Source: Carboxylicivirga caseinilyticus (lineage in GTDB: Bacteria; Bacteroidota; Bacteroidia; Bacteroidales; Marinilabiliaceae). From it: a stretch of DNA of 64,000 nt. Every line of letters starts with the position of its first letter. The first letter of the stretch is position 1. This document shows, piece by piece, positions 1 to 9,056 of this stretch. The notes beneath the pieces were generated by a model. It was not told where the DNA came from. It saw nothing but the letters and a program-made list of their open reading frames with translations, and searched no databases. Location: NCBI GenBank assembly GCA_025499705.1, contig JAFMVE010000002.1:124001-188000 (forward strand), in the 5' to 3' direction. A program made the translations under genes and the position numbers.

Positions 1-737
1 GTTCCCATAATTAATCCTTCAACAGGAGTAAAACCCATTGAAGTATCAAACGATTTACCATTTTTGATAGCAGCTATAGAGGCTCCGTTTCCTAAATGAC
101 AGGTCACAATATTTATTTTATCCATTTCAAGCCCTAAATGCTCACACGCTTTCTCTGCCACATATTTATGACTGGTGCCATGAAAACCATATCGGCGTAA
201 TTTATGCTTGGTATAATATTCATAAGGAATGGCATAAAGAAAATTCTCTGGTGGCATGCTTTGATGAAAAGAAGTATCGAAAACAGCTACCTGTGGTACT
301 TTTGGCAGAAGTTTCTGCATGGCATCAATACCCGCAATATGTGCAGGGTTATGAAGTGGAGCCAACTCACTTAGTTTATTAATCCTCTGCTTAACAACAT
401 CATCAATTAATACACTTTTACTAAAATACTCTCCACCATGAGCCACACGATGTCCGATTGCCTGAATATCCAAAACATCTTCAATTACTCCATATGCCCG
501 GTTAACCAATGAATCCATAATCAGGGTTATACCTGCTTCATGATCCGGAATTTGATTAGTGAATTTATATTTCTTAAACTCTCCGTCTATAAGTGGCTTA
601 TGTGTTGAAGAACCTTTTTTTTGCCCAATGCGCTCAACAGCTCCAATGGCCATTACCACCGGATCATCAATATTTTTCATATCTATCAATTGATACTTAA
701 TTGATGAACTACCACAATTTAAAACCAATACAATCAT
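1..737 (-). CDS. ackA: Acetate kinase, N-terminal part (runs off window)
   Basis: This is the first ~245 codons of acetate kinase, which interconverts acetyl phosphate plus ADP with acetate plus ATP in the cytoplasm, the last step of the Pta-AckA pathway. The N-terminus reads MIVLVLNCGSSSIKYQ, the acetate kinase signature near the first phosphate loop. Further in are GHRVAHGG, the FHGTSHKYV segment and CHLGNGAS, all diagnostic of the family. The ATG at 735-737 sits at the expected start, only a few residues before the NCGSSS motif. The rest, including the C-terminal half of the nucleotide site, lies outside the window. Nothing upstream (738-883) suggests a linked pta gene on this side. The assignment is secure; only completeness is unknown. 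Confidence 0.96.
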   Translation of the reverse strand, partial: MIVLVLNCGSSSIKYQLIDMKNIDDPVVMAIGAVERIGQKKGSSTHKPLIDGEFKKYKFTNQIPDHEAGITLIMDSLVNRAYGVIEDVLDIQAIGHRVAHGGEYFSKSVLIDDVVKQRINKLSELAPLHNPAHIAGIDAMQKLLPKVPQVAVFDTSFHQSMPPENFLYAIPYEYYTKHKLRRYGFHGTSHKYVAEKACEHLGLEMDKINIVTCHLGNGASIAAIKNGKSFDTSMGFTPVEGLIMG

Positions 738-883
738 AAAACTACGCTGCTTTTAAGGATATTTTAACTTTTTTACATTTAATTAACTCCAATGATACAT
801 TAAAAAAATGACATACTAGCAAATAATTTACAAACGATTACGTGATATAAATCAATTACTTTCGTCAGGATGTTCATATATAA

Positions 884-921
884 AATAAGGCCACCTTCCA
901 TTCCGGAAAGGCAGCCTTATT
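884..921 (-). terminator. Hairpin terminator downstream of the pectinesterase gene
   Basis: AATAAGGC at 884-891 pairs with GCCTTATT at 914-921, and the inner bases (CACCTTCC against GGAAAGGCA) extend the stem with one bulge. On the minus strand the hairpin is followed by TTTTATATAT. It lies ~20 bases past the pectinesterase stop, between that gene and ackA, so it fits the end of the leftward pectinesterase transcript. Confidence 0.6.
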
Positions 922-942
922 GCAATTACAACAACCTTTTTT

Positions 943-3900
943 TTATTTAATTATCATCTTTTTTGTTAGTACTTCGCCACTGGCTTTTAATGAATAGAAA
1001 TACAGACCACTACTTAAACCATCTACTGATATATTTAACTCATGATTACCTGCACTTTGATATCCATCTTTAATTGCTTTTACTATTCCCCCTGTTGAGT
1101 TATAGATAGTGAGAACCACATCGGCAGATTCTTCTAATTGGTATGCAATAATTGTATTACCAGAAGCTGGATTTGGAACATTTTGCTTTAATGTAAGACT
1201 GCCTTTTTCTTTAACAGTAACACCTGTTGAGGGATCGTCTGCAATTAAAGCAGGAATAGGATCCCAATCGTCACCTCCTTTGGTAAAATTAAAGGTAGTA
1301 ATATCAGAATCATCCAATAAAACAGGCGTAGTTAAAACAGTTGACCAGGTTGCTCTACTACCGGAATTATCTTCTCCTGACGCTTCAATTGTTCCATACT
1401 CATACATATAAGTCGACTCGCCACCCAAAGTACTGTTCCATCCAACAGGTACTATTAACGACTGACCAGTGAATGATGGATTTGTTGTAGCATTGATGGT
1501 AGTATTATAGAAAACAACTTCACTGGTTGTTGGCGCCCATGGACGTCCAAAATAACCGGGTTTAGATTCATTGGCTGAAGCTGTTTCTGTACTTAAATCA
1601 GCTGATTTAACAGTACACTCATACATCAGATAACCTCTTCCACTTGTCTGCTGTGCAGCTGTAATATAAGCCACATCATTACTATCATCACTGGTATTTA
1701 AAACCAGATTCGACTTATAAAAGACTGCAATCATTCCACCAAAAATATAATCGGTTGCTCCCATCATATCACCTTTGTAAACAACTACTCTGGCATCTTT
1801 CGAACCATAGAATGAATCCTGACGACCAATTACTCTACAGCCTACCATTACAGTTTTATCACCACCGGATGTAATAGCAATAGCAGCTGCCCGTTCAACA
1901 AATGACTTGTTCTGAACATCTGTACTACCCACCTGAGTTGGTCGTGTACCTTTTCCTCCAACTGTCCATTCCACAACAACATCTTCAGATTCTTTTAGAG
2001 AGATGTATTGATTGTAAGAATTTTCGAAAATGATATTTTTTGCAGTAAAATTACTGGCATTAACAACAACTGTTGCATTCCAGTAAGAACCATTTGTTGT
2101 GCCTGAACCGGCATTCTCATAAGATAAATACCCATTCTCTTTATTAACTCTTAGCACATCAGCATTCCATTTCTGATCGGAACCCATACTATAATAGTTG
2201 TATCCATGACCATAATAAGAAGTGATACGAACAGCATTGACATCAATATCAACACCTTTATTCATTAGGGCAATGCTTGGAGTAGCTGAAGCGTTCTCCA
2301 AAGAAATATTAGGTTGATTAATCACCAACATCTCTTCATAATTACCCGGATCTATCATCACTGTTACCTTTTGATCGGCAGTGCGATTCATTTTGGTGAT
2401 ATAATCCAAAGCTCCGTTTATTGTTTGAAAATCTTTATCGACACCAACTGTTATCACATCAGTATAATCAACAACCTCAACAACAGCAATAGATGTAAGG
2501 TAAGTAGTTGTGATGGTTGCAGTCGATCCAATAGTGATAGTTACAAAACCATCTTCAGTTCCTTCATATAAATATTCAGCAGTTTCAATAATACTGGTAC
2601 TTTTGCTTTCGGTTGAATATACTGTACCTTCAATATCAAACTGAGCTGTATAATAATAAGAAACAAGCACCTTATTACCTGGTGATACAGGAACACTGAT
2701 CACAGCTCCATCTTTTCCTAATAGATGACTTTTTTCTGCCTGATTAGAAATTGTGCCTGTTCCACTAAATAACAATCCGAAGTATGAGGTAGCACCACTT
2801 GCAATAGCTTTCTCATTAAAATCCCACATTGTTACCTGTTCAAAAGAAAGTGTTTTATCAGCCACTGCCCCAGCAACCGTTAAATTGGAAGTTAGTGATA
2901 ATTTTACCGCATAATCATCAATTCCATCTGCACTAATTTGATAGGTTCCATCTCGTAACTGAATGGTTTCTCCGGCAGCAAATGAATACGAATAACCTAC
3001 CTCATACAGATTGGTAAATGTTAAACCTAATACAGAAACGGCTTCACTGGACAATCCTTCTGTTGTAATGATAATATCATAAACAGGTTTTGCTGTGAAA
3101 GTAATATCTGATGTTCCGTCTTCGGTAACTGTAATAGTACTAGATCCAATAATGTAATCATTTACACCATTTGCAGTAATGGTATATTCGCAGGCTGGTT
3201 CCAGAATAACTGAATAAGTTGCATTGTTTACATCAATAGACACTTCAGGCACATACACTTTGTTTTGAGCCGGATCTGGGGTATAAACCAATTCAAGATT
3301 AGCAATCTTATCTCCCAAACCAGTAATAGTACCAGTCACAGTATTTAAAGCAATTTGTTCAACAACCATATCAACTGTTGCAGCACTTGTAACGTCAATC
3401 GACTGAGCACTTGTAATGATATAACCATTGGCATCAGATAGCGAAAGGTTGTAGGTGTGACCTGCAGGTAAATCAACAGAATATGACTGGGCGTCAACAA
3501 TAGCTGTCCATGCTTTACCTGTTACCGAGTTAGTAAATACAATTCCATAACCATTAGGAATACTTGCAGCACTTGTTTCATCAACTGAACCAGAAATGGT
3601 TACAAAATCAGCATTTTTACGGTACACACGAAATACACTTAATTTATCTGTTTCATCATATAAACGATAAACACCTGCCTGTCCTGCAATAAAATTGTAT
3701 TCGGCTGCAGCATTTGTTAATGATTGCTGATCTTTTTGAATGGTAACATCCTCTTCAGTTACAAATGTAAGAGTACCTGTGCCGTTTTGAGATAAAGCCA
3801 CCACAGTTATTTCATCATCCTCGGCAAGTTCAATCGTAAAATAACGGGTTATAGGAAGACCATTGGCATCCAACGAAACTGTACCATTAGCATAAACACG

Positions 3901-4659
3901 ACCTGTATAAACATCACTGCTTACATTTGAATCGTAACGTGTTAGATTCACATTACTGGTACGTAAACGATCAGATGTTTCATTTCCTTCCCACGATAAT
4001 ACATCTGCTGTAAAATCAGGTAGCGTTAACCCTGCAGTTCCGGCAGCAACGCCATCATACCATGCGTTAATAGCATCAACATCCAAAACGTTTGTATAAG
4101 TATCGGTACTTAGTTGCTCAGCACCAAAATCCCAAACCTGTGTCATCCCATTCAAACCAGGTAAAGCATCTTCATTGGTGATAGTTAAATAATGAATATA
4201 AACTGATCCGCCAGCTGTTAAAGTTCCGGTAATAGTCTGAGCCGATCCATTAAAAACATAAGTACTAAGATCCCCGTCAGTTGCTCCTGCCACATTTTTT
4301 AAACTTGCTGAAATTGTAGCTAAAGTTGTTCCGGACTGATCTTTCAATTCGAGGGTTGCACCTTCGGCACTATATACACAAATACTAAATGAAATAGTTG
4401 CCTTATTGGCAACCTGCATACTAAATACATTTTGATCTTTAAACTGACCTCCATGCGTCCCATCGTTAAACTTAAAAGCACTACCTGTACCTTTATCAAT
4501 AGTTAAGGCTCCATCACTTGATGACACATTATCTAATGATGTTCCGTCTGTTGGCAAAATACTACCATCTCTAAAGTCATAAGTAGTAGTACCCATTATT
4601 TGACCATAGCTTGAGTAAGCTATAAATGCCATTAATAGAAGTAAAAATGTTTTTTTCAT
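943..4659 (-). CDS. Secreted modular pectinesterase (CE8) with T9SS sorting domain
   Basis: This 1238-residue secreted protein should remove methyl esters from pectin. Residues 1-19 are a signal peptide. The CE8 right-handed beta-helix domain spans about 735-1130. It shows the QD pair (GRQDSFYG, ~947), the second aspartate in MMGATDYIFGG (~969) and the arginine in GYFGRPWAP (~1037), which are the family's catalytic and substrate residues. The last ~80 residues (from GSLTLKQNVPNPASG to KKMIIK) form a type A T9SS sorting domain, so the product is probably exported by the Por system and fixed at the surface. The ~600-residue N-terminal half holds three WDF/YDF-type modules (about 20-165, 172-350, 608-730) and three ~85-residue beta-rich repeats (about 352-600), possibly carbohydrate-binding. 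The next gene upstream is an HTCS regulator. Confidence 0.9.
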   Translation of the reverse strand: MKKTFLLLLMAFIAYSSYGQIMGTTTYDFRDGSILPTDGTSLDNVSSSDGALTIDKGTGSAFKFNDGTHGGQFKDQNVFSMQVANKATISFSICVYSAEGATLELKDQSGTTLATISASLKNVAGATDGDLSTYVFNGSAQTITGTLTAGGSVYIHYLTITNEDALPGLNGMTQVWDFGAEQLSTDTYTNVLDVDAINAWYDGVAAGTAGLTLPDFTADVLSWEGNETSDRLRTSNVNLTRYDSNVSSDVYTGRVYANGTVSLDANGLPITRYFTIELAEDDEITVVALSQNGTGTLTFVTEEDVTIQKDQQSLTNAAAEYNFIAGQAGVYRLYDETDKLSVFRVYRKNADFVTISGSVDETSAASIPNGYGIVFTNSVTGKAWTAIVDAQSYSVDLPAGHTYNLSLSDANGYIITSAQSIDVTSAATVDMVVEQIALNTVTGTITGLGDKIANLELVYTPDPAQNKVYVPEVSIDVNNATYSVILEPACEYTITANGVNDYIIGSSTITVTEDGTSDITFTAKPVYDIIITTEGLSSEAVSVLGLTFTNLYEVGYSYSFAAGETIQLRDGTYQISADGIDDYAVKLSLTSNLTVAGAVADKTLSFEQVTMWDFNEKAIASGATSYFGLLFSGTGTISNQAEKSHLLGKDGAVISVPVSPGNKVLVSYYYTAQFDIEGTVYSTESKSTSIIETAEYLYEGTEDGFVTITIGSTATITTTYLTSIAVVEVVDYTDVITVGVDKDFQTINGALDYITKMNRTADQKVTVMIDPGNYEEMLVINQPNISLENASATPSIALMNKGVDIDVNAVRITSYYGHGYNYYSMGSDQKWNADVLRVNKENGYLSYENAGSGTTNGSYWNATVVVNASNFTAKNIIFENSYNQYISLKESEDVVVEWTVGGKGTRPTQVGSTDVQNKSFVERAAAIAITSGGDKTVMVGCRVIGRQDSFYGSKDARVVVYKGDMMGATDYIFGGMIAVFYKSNLVLNTSDDSNDVAYITAAQQTSGRGYLMYECTVKSADLSTETASANESKPGYFGRPWAPTTSEVVFYNTTINATTNPSFTGQSLIVPVGWNSTLGGESTYMYEYGTIEASGEDNSGSRATWSTVLTTPVLLDDSDITTFNFTKGGDDWDPIPALIADDPSTGVTVKEKGSLTLKQNVPNPASGNTIIAYQLEESADVVLTIYNSTGGIVKAIKDGYQSAGNHELNISVDGLSSGLYFYSLKASGEVLTKKMIIK

Positions 4660-4732
4660 TGTATGGATTTAATTAAACTTGATTTTTCAAATCCTAACTT
4701 ATTACATCTTTACTATCATTATATAAATGTAG

Positions 4733-4764
4733 GTTGCATAGATTTCAATGCAAGTTGCATGGAT
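4733..4764 (-). promoter_or_regulatory. Candidate HTCS/AraC-type operator: two 11-bp direct repeats, 21-bp period
   Basis: On the minus strand ATCCATGCAAC (4764-4754) is followed after ten bases by ATCTATGCAAC (4743-4733); 10 of 11 bases match and the period is 21 bp, two helical turns. AraC-family domains typically bind such same-face direct repeats. The site is ~75 bp upstream of the pectinesterase start and immediately follows the HTCS gene whose C-terminus is an AraC-type domain. That this regulator binds here is inference. Confidence 0.5.
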
Positions 4765-4825
4765 GATTTACCCACACTAATAAGAAGAAGTAACGACTAA
4801 GAAATTACTCTTTTATCAAAATATC

Positions 4826-7800
4826 TTATTTCACCTGAGATGGTGAATAGCCATACTTATTTTTAAATACGGTACTAAAAGAGGCAGGACTCTTGAAACC
4901 GGTGCGGTAAGCAGTATCACTCACTGTCAGACCGTCTTCCTGTAATAAACGAATTGCTTCTGCAAGTCGTAAGTTATAAATGTACTCGGTTGGAGTCTGA
5001 TTTAAAATAGCTTTTATTTTACGATTCAACTGTGTTCGGCTAAAACCTACATCACCAGCCAACTGTTCAACACCATAGTCAGGCTCTGAAAGATTAGACA
5101 TCATGGCTGCTTTTAACTTCTTAACAAATACCTGATCATATTTTGACAATCCTGAATTATGAGACGGAATCACACCATTTATTAATGATTGTTGAATATT
5201 CTTACGAAGCTGCAACAAGCCCTTTATTCTAATCTCCAGATAATCGAGACTAAAAGGCTTTGGAATATATTCATCTGCTCCATGTTTCATACCCATTATC
5301 TTTGAATCCTGATCACTTTCGCTGGTAAGCATTATAACTGGAACATGACATGTAGCCGGCATTTGTTTTAATTGAGAACATAGTTCAAAGCCATCGAGTA
5401 CAGGCATAACAACATCGGTAATTATTAAATCCGGAATATTCTCAACTGCTGAATCAAGTCCTTCCTGACCATTTGTAGCAGTCAGGATTTGATATTTTCC
5501 TGACAGATTCTCTTTTAAAAATGAAAGTAAATCTTCATTATCGTCAACTATTAGAACAGATGCTCCTGTTGAACTGCTCATATCAGATTCTTCAGAGCTA
5601 TTACTTTCCTTATAAGTGGAAGTTACCGGGTGCCCAACAATCGGTTTTGCTTTTACAGTATTATGACCATCAACCAACATTGGAATATAAAACGAAAAGG
5701 TACTACCAACACCTAATTTACTTTCACAATGAATAAATCCATCGTGCAACTCTATCAAGGCTTTTGCAAGGCTAAGACCAATACCGGCTCCCAATCCTTT
5801 ACTGTTACTTTGATAAAACCTTGAGAAGATCTGCCTAACCTCATCTTCTGTCATTCCTGATCCATTATCTGAAATGCTGACACTAATATAGTTGTTACTT
5901 AAGTTTCGTTTTGAAAAGCCTGTTGATATAATATGCTCATCCAATTCATCTGAGCTAATCGTCTTTATTAATATATGAATACTGCCACCCTCACGAGAAT
6001 ACTTTACACTATTCATCAGAAGGTTGTTCAGAACCTTTATGATTTTATCTTCATCGAAAAGTATATCTCCCTGATCAACTTCAGAAGTATAGCTCAACAC
6101 AATCCGCTTACTTTGAACAAGCTCCTGAAATTCCTGAATAGTAATGAGTACCGTATCTTCTATATTACCATATTTAGGTCTATAATCCCCTGTTGATGAC
6201 TGAACCTTCCTATAAAGTAATAATTCACCAATCAAATTTTGTAGATGATGCATCTGCTTTGTAATAACATCAGCATATCTTTGCGTTTCTATATTCTGAG
6301 ACATCTTTGCCAATAGCTTTTCCAGCGGTGCCAGAATTAATGTCAATGGCGTTTGAAATTCGTGAATAACATTTGTAAAAAACTGGATTTTAGCAGTTTC
6401 AAGATCAATCGTTCGTTGCAACTCTTCCTTCGTCTGTTTCACCTGTCTTTTTAACTTAATCTGAGCACCTATTATTCGTATCGAAATAAAAACTACAACA
6501 CCAAAAAACAAAGCATAAAGCAAATAGGCCCAAACCGTTGCATAGTAAGGTTTGTGGATTATTACATTAATTACAACAGGTGTCTCGCTCCAATCATTCT
6601 GATAATTTGTAGCTTCCACAATAAATTGATATTCACCAGGATTCAGATTGGTATAATGAGCAACTGTATATTCAGTTGGTCCTTGCCATTCTTCATCGAA
6701 TCCTAACAATTTATATCGATATTTATTTCGGGATGCAATTGCATAATCCAACAGTGCAAAATTGAATGTCAATTGATTTTGCAGGTAGTTCAATTCTAAA
6801 GAATGATTACCGGATAGATTGCGATTCACTTCCTCCCCACCAGCCATTACGGAAGTCACCATCAAAGGAGATTCTTTCGAAATCTTTTTTATTCTATCAG
6901 GATAAAAACAAATTAATCCATCATAATAACCTAATGCCAATTGCCCGTTTCTTAATTTTAAAGCAGACCGGGGTTCAAAAACTGATGTTGGTAAACCATA
7001 TTCCTGATTAAAATTCTCAACCGAAAAATCCAGAATATTAAACTTGACAAGGCCCATATCAGTCCCCAACCAAATATTATTATTGTTATCGGGAAGAATA
7101 TTATAAATGGCATTGGAAGCCATCCCATTCTGTTTTAAAAAAACCATCACTGTATCGTTCTTCAAATCCAGGCAATTTAATCCCTGCGATCGGGTTCCAA
7201 TCCAAATCCGCTGACGAACATCTTCATAAAAAGCTCTGATACTATTATCGCTTAGTGGAAGATCAGAGTTGGTTGAGTAATGAATTAAACTGTCCTTTTC
7301 CGGCAGGTATCGATACAGTCCATCAAACATAGTTCCTAACCAAAGTGATCCGTCTTTTGTAGTTTGGATAATTCCAGCTTGCACTTCGGAATTGAAAAAA
7401 CCATCGTGCTTTACAGAGTGGAAACGTACCAATTGTTTTACCTTTTCATCATAAATAAAAAGTCCTTTGGAAGTTGCCACCCAAACATTACCAGCTGCAT
7501 CGCCTCCAAAAGTCCAAACAGATTTAACCGGATGAAATTCCAGACTGCTGAATTTCGTATCTGTAATCAACACACCTGTTTCAGATCCAATCCATAGGCG
7601 TTTCTTATTATCGAAATATAGGGCTTCTATCCTTCTAACCTGATCAAAAGGCATATTACCCGGATGAACAAACTTAGGTACTTTCGAACCTTTTGAAATT
7701 TTAAATAAACCTTCGGTCCGTGTCCCCAACCATAAGGCACTGTCTCCATCTTCACAAATTGACATCACAAAAAGATTCTTTTCAGGATGTGTTATAGATA

Positions 7801-8806
7801 CTCCCTCGAACAACTGTAAACGCTGATCATATATAAATAAACCATCGTATTTGGAAGCAACCCAAACATTATGATTGCGATCTTCAATCATATCCGTGAT
7901 TGTTCCGGTTTTTAATCCGTTAACTTTGATTGTGCCTGTAAACTGATACTGATCATCCAGATCCTTTTCATCAACACAAACTAGGCCATATTGCATGGTT
8001 GCCACCCACCATCGATCATTAGAATCAATAAAAAGCTTGCGGATACCAACTTTACCATCATTATATAAATTCTTTTGATGAATTTGAACCTGATGAATCA
8101 ATCCCGACTCATTTTCAAGCACAAAAACTCCTTTGGATGAGCCTAAAACGATAAAGCCTGACCTGATATCAAGGGAAATAATATCGAGATGTGAAGTTGA
8201 TTTTATACGTTTTACATTTCCTTCTTTTTGAATAAATAATCCTTGAGTAGACCCGATGAGAACCTCATCATTATTTATCTTCAAGCATCTGACCCTAACA
8301 GAACCGTTCCCCGGCAATTTCAATTTAGATGGAATTGTAACGGAATCAGACATCATGTAGTAACCACTGTTTGTTCCAATCAACATGTCTCCAGCCTGAT
8401 TCTCCATCAAAGCATTTACTTTTTCATTGTTTTCTGTCAGAAAATGTTGAATGAATTCTCCCGAAGAATCAAACAAATCTAATCCTCCAGTTGTACCAAC
8501 CCAAAGTCTGCCTTTTTTATCCTCGGTAACAACATTAACAAAATTATTGGTGAGTGGCCTTTCAGAATTATTCTGATGAGCAAAATGAAGAATATTAACT
8601 CCATCGTACCGATACAAACCCGAAGCTTCAATACCAAACCATATATATCCAAAACTATCTTCGTAAAGACAGCTTACGATGGAACCAGGTAATCCTTTTT
8701 CAGAGAATAACTGTTGCAGCTTAATCTCTCTGTTACTTGCAAGGCTAGAGAAACCAAGCAGTATAAAAAACAACCAGGTAATAAATCGTTGAAAAAAAAG
8801 ATACAT
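4826..8806 (-). CDS. Hybrid two-component system regulator (HTCS)
   Basis: A one-polypeptide sensor-regulator of the type that controls polysaccharide-use genes in Bacteroidota. From the ATG at 8806 it has 1326 residues: signal peptide, two beta-propellers of reg_prop repeats with recurrent LWIGT/VWVAT strands (~30-640), a Y_Y_Y domain (~690-750), a membrane segment (~757-778), a HisKA helix with H815 in VIHEFQTPL, HATPase_c (~905-1030, NGSGM and GAGIGLS motifs), a receiver with phospho-acceptor D1131 (IITDVVMP), and a C-terminal AraC-type HTH (~1225-1326). The frame stays open up to 8890, but that 28-residue extension would precede the hydrophobic leader, so I prefer 8806. The ligand is probably a periplasmic oligosaccharide, by family. 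Likely targets are the flanking pectinesterase (same strand, downstream) and the divergent GH43 gene. Confidence 0.9.
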   Translation of the reverse strand: MYLFFQRFITWLFFILLGFSSLASNREIKLQQLFSEKGLPGSIVSCLYEDSFGYIWFGIEASGLYRYDGVNILHFAHQNNSERPLTNNFVNVVTEDKKGRLWVGTTGGLDLFDSSGEFIQHFLTENNEKVNALMENQAGDMLIGTNSGYYMMSDSVTIPSKLKLPGNGSVRVRCLKINNDEVLIGSTQGLFIQKEGNVKRIKSTSHLDIISLDIRSGFIVLGSSKGVFVLENESGLIHQVQIHQKNLYNDGKVGIRKLFIDSNDRWWVATMQYGLVCVDEKDLDDQYQFTGTIKVNGLKTGTITDMIEDRNHNVWVASKYDGLFIYDQRLQLFEGVSITHPEKNLFVMSICEDGDSALWLGTRTEGLFKISKGSKVPKFVHPGNMPFDQVRRIEALYFDNKKRLWIGSETGVLITDTKFSSLEFHPVKSVWTFGGDAAGNVWVATSKGLFIYDEKVKQLVRFHSVKHDGFFNSEVQAGIIQTTKDGSLWLGTMFDGLYRYLPEKDSLIHYSTNSDLPLSDNSIRAFYEDVRQRIWIGTRSQGLNCLDLKNDTVMVFLKQNGMASNAIYNILPDNNNNIWLGTDMGLVKFNILDFSVENFNQEYGLPTSVFEPRSALKLRNGQLALGYYDGLICFYPDRIKKISKESPLMVTSVMAGGEEVNRNLSGNHSLELNYLQNQLTFNFALLDYAIASRNKYRYKLLGFDEEWQGPTEYTVAHYTNLNPGEYQFIVEATNYQNDWSETPVVINVIIHKPYYATVWAYLLYALFFGVVVFISIRIIGAQIKLKRQVKQTKEELQRTIDLETAKIQFFTNVIHEFQTPLTLILAPLEKLLAKMSQNIETQRYADVITKQMHHLQNLIGELLLYRKVQSSTGDYRPKYGNIEDTVLITIQEFQELVQSKRIVLSYTSEVDQGDILFDEDKIIKVLNNLLMNSVKYSREGGSIHILIKTISSDELDEHIISTGFSKRNLSNNYISVSISDNGSGMTEDEVRQIFSRFYQSNSKGLGAGIGLSLAKALIELHDGFIHCESKLGVGSTFSFYIPMLVDGHNTVKAKPIVGHPVTSTYKESNSSEESDMSSSTGASVLIVDDNEDLLSFLKENLSGKYQILTATNGQEGLDSAVENIPDLIITDVVMPVLDGFELCSQLKQMPATCHVPVIMLTSESDQDSKIMGMKHGADEYIPKPFSLDYLEIRIKGLLQLRKNIQQSLINGVIPSHNSGLSKYDQVFVKKLKAAMMSNLSEPDYGVEQLAGDVGFSRTQLNRKIKAILNQTPTEYIYNLRLAEAIRLLQEDGLTVSDTAYRTGFKSPASFSTVFKNKYGYSPSQVK

Positions 8807-9056
8807 ATCAAATAAAAGTAATCGTTTGAAGTTACCTAATATTAAGAAGAAATGCACTAAAAATAATTCTAAACAAACAACACAATCCAATCATAACCAT
8901 CTATATATGTATCAATTAGATAACGCAACATTAAAACTAGCTGAACATTTGACTACCCATAAACATCTATTCAGCCCCTTAATACAATCTTCAAAATCAA
9001 ATTGATATTTCTGATTTTATTAACTTGCCAATACTGCAAATCACAACTCAAATTCA

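Noticed and set aside
8807-8890. Upstream extension of the HTCS gene
   Set aside because: The extra 28 residues precede the clear hydrophobic leader beginning at 8806; a signal peptide should be N-terminal.
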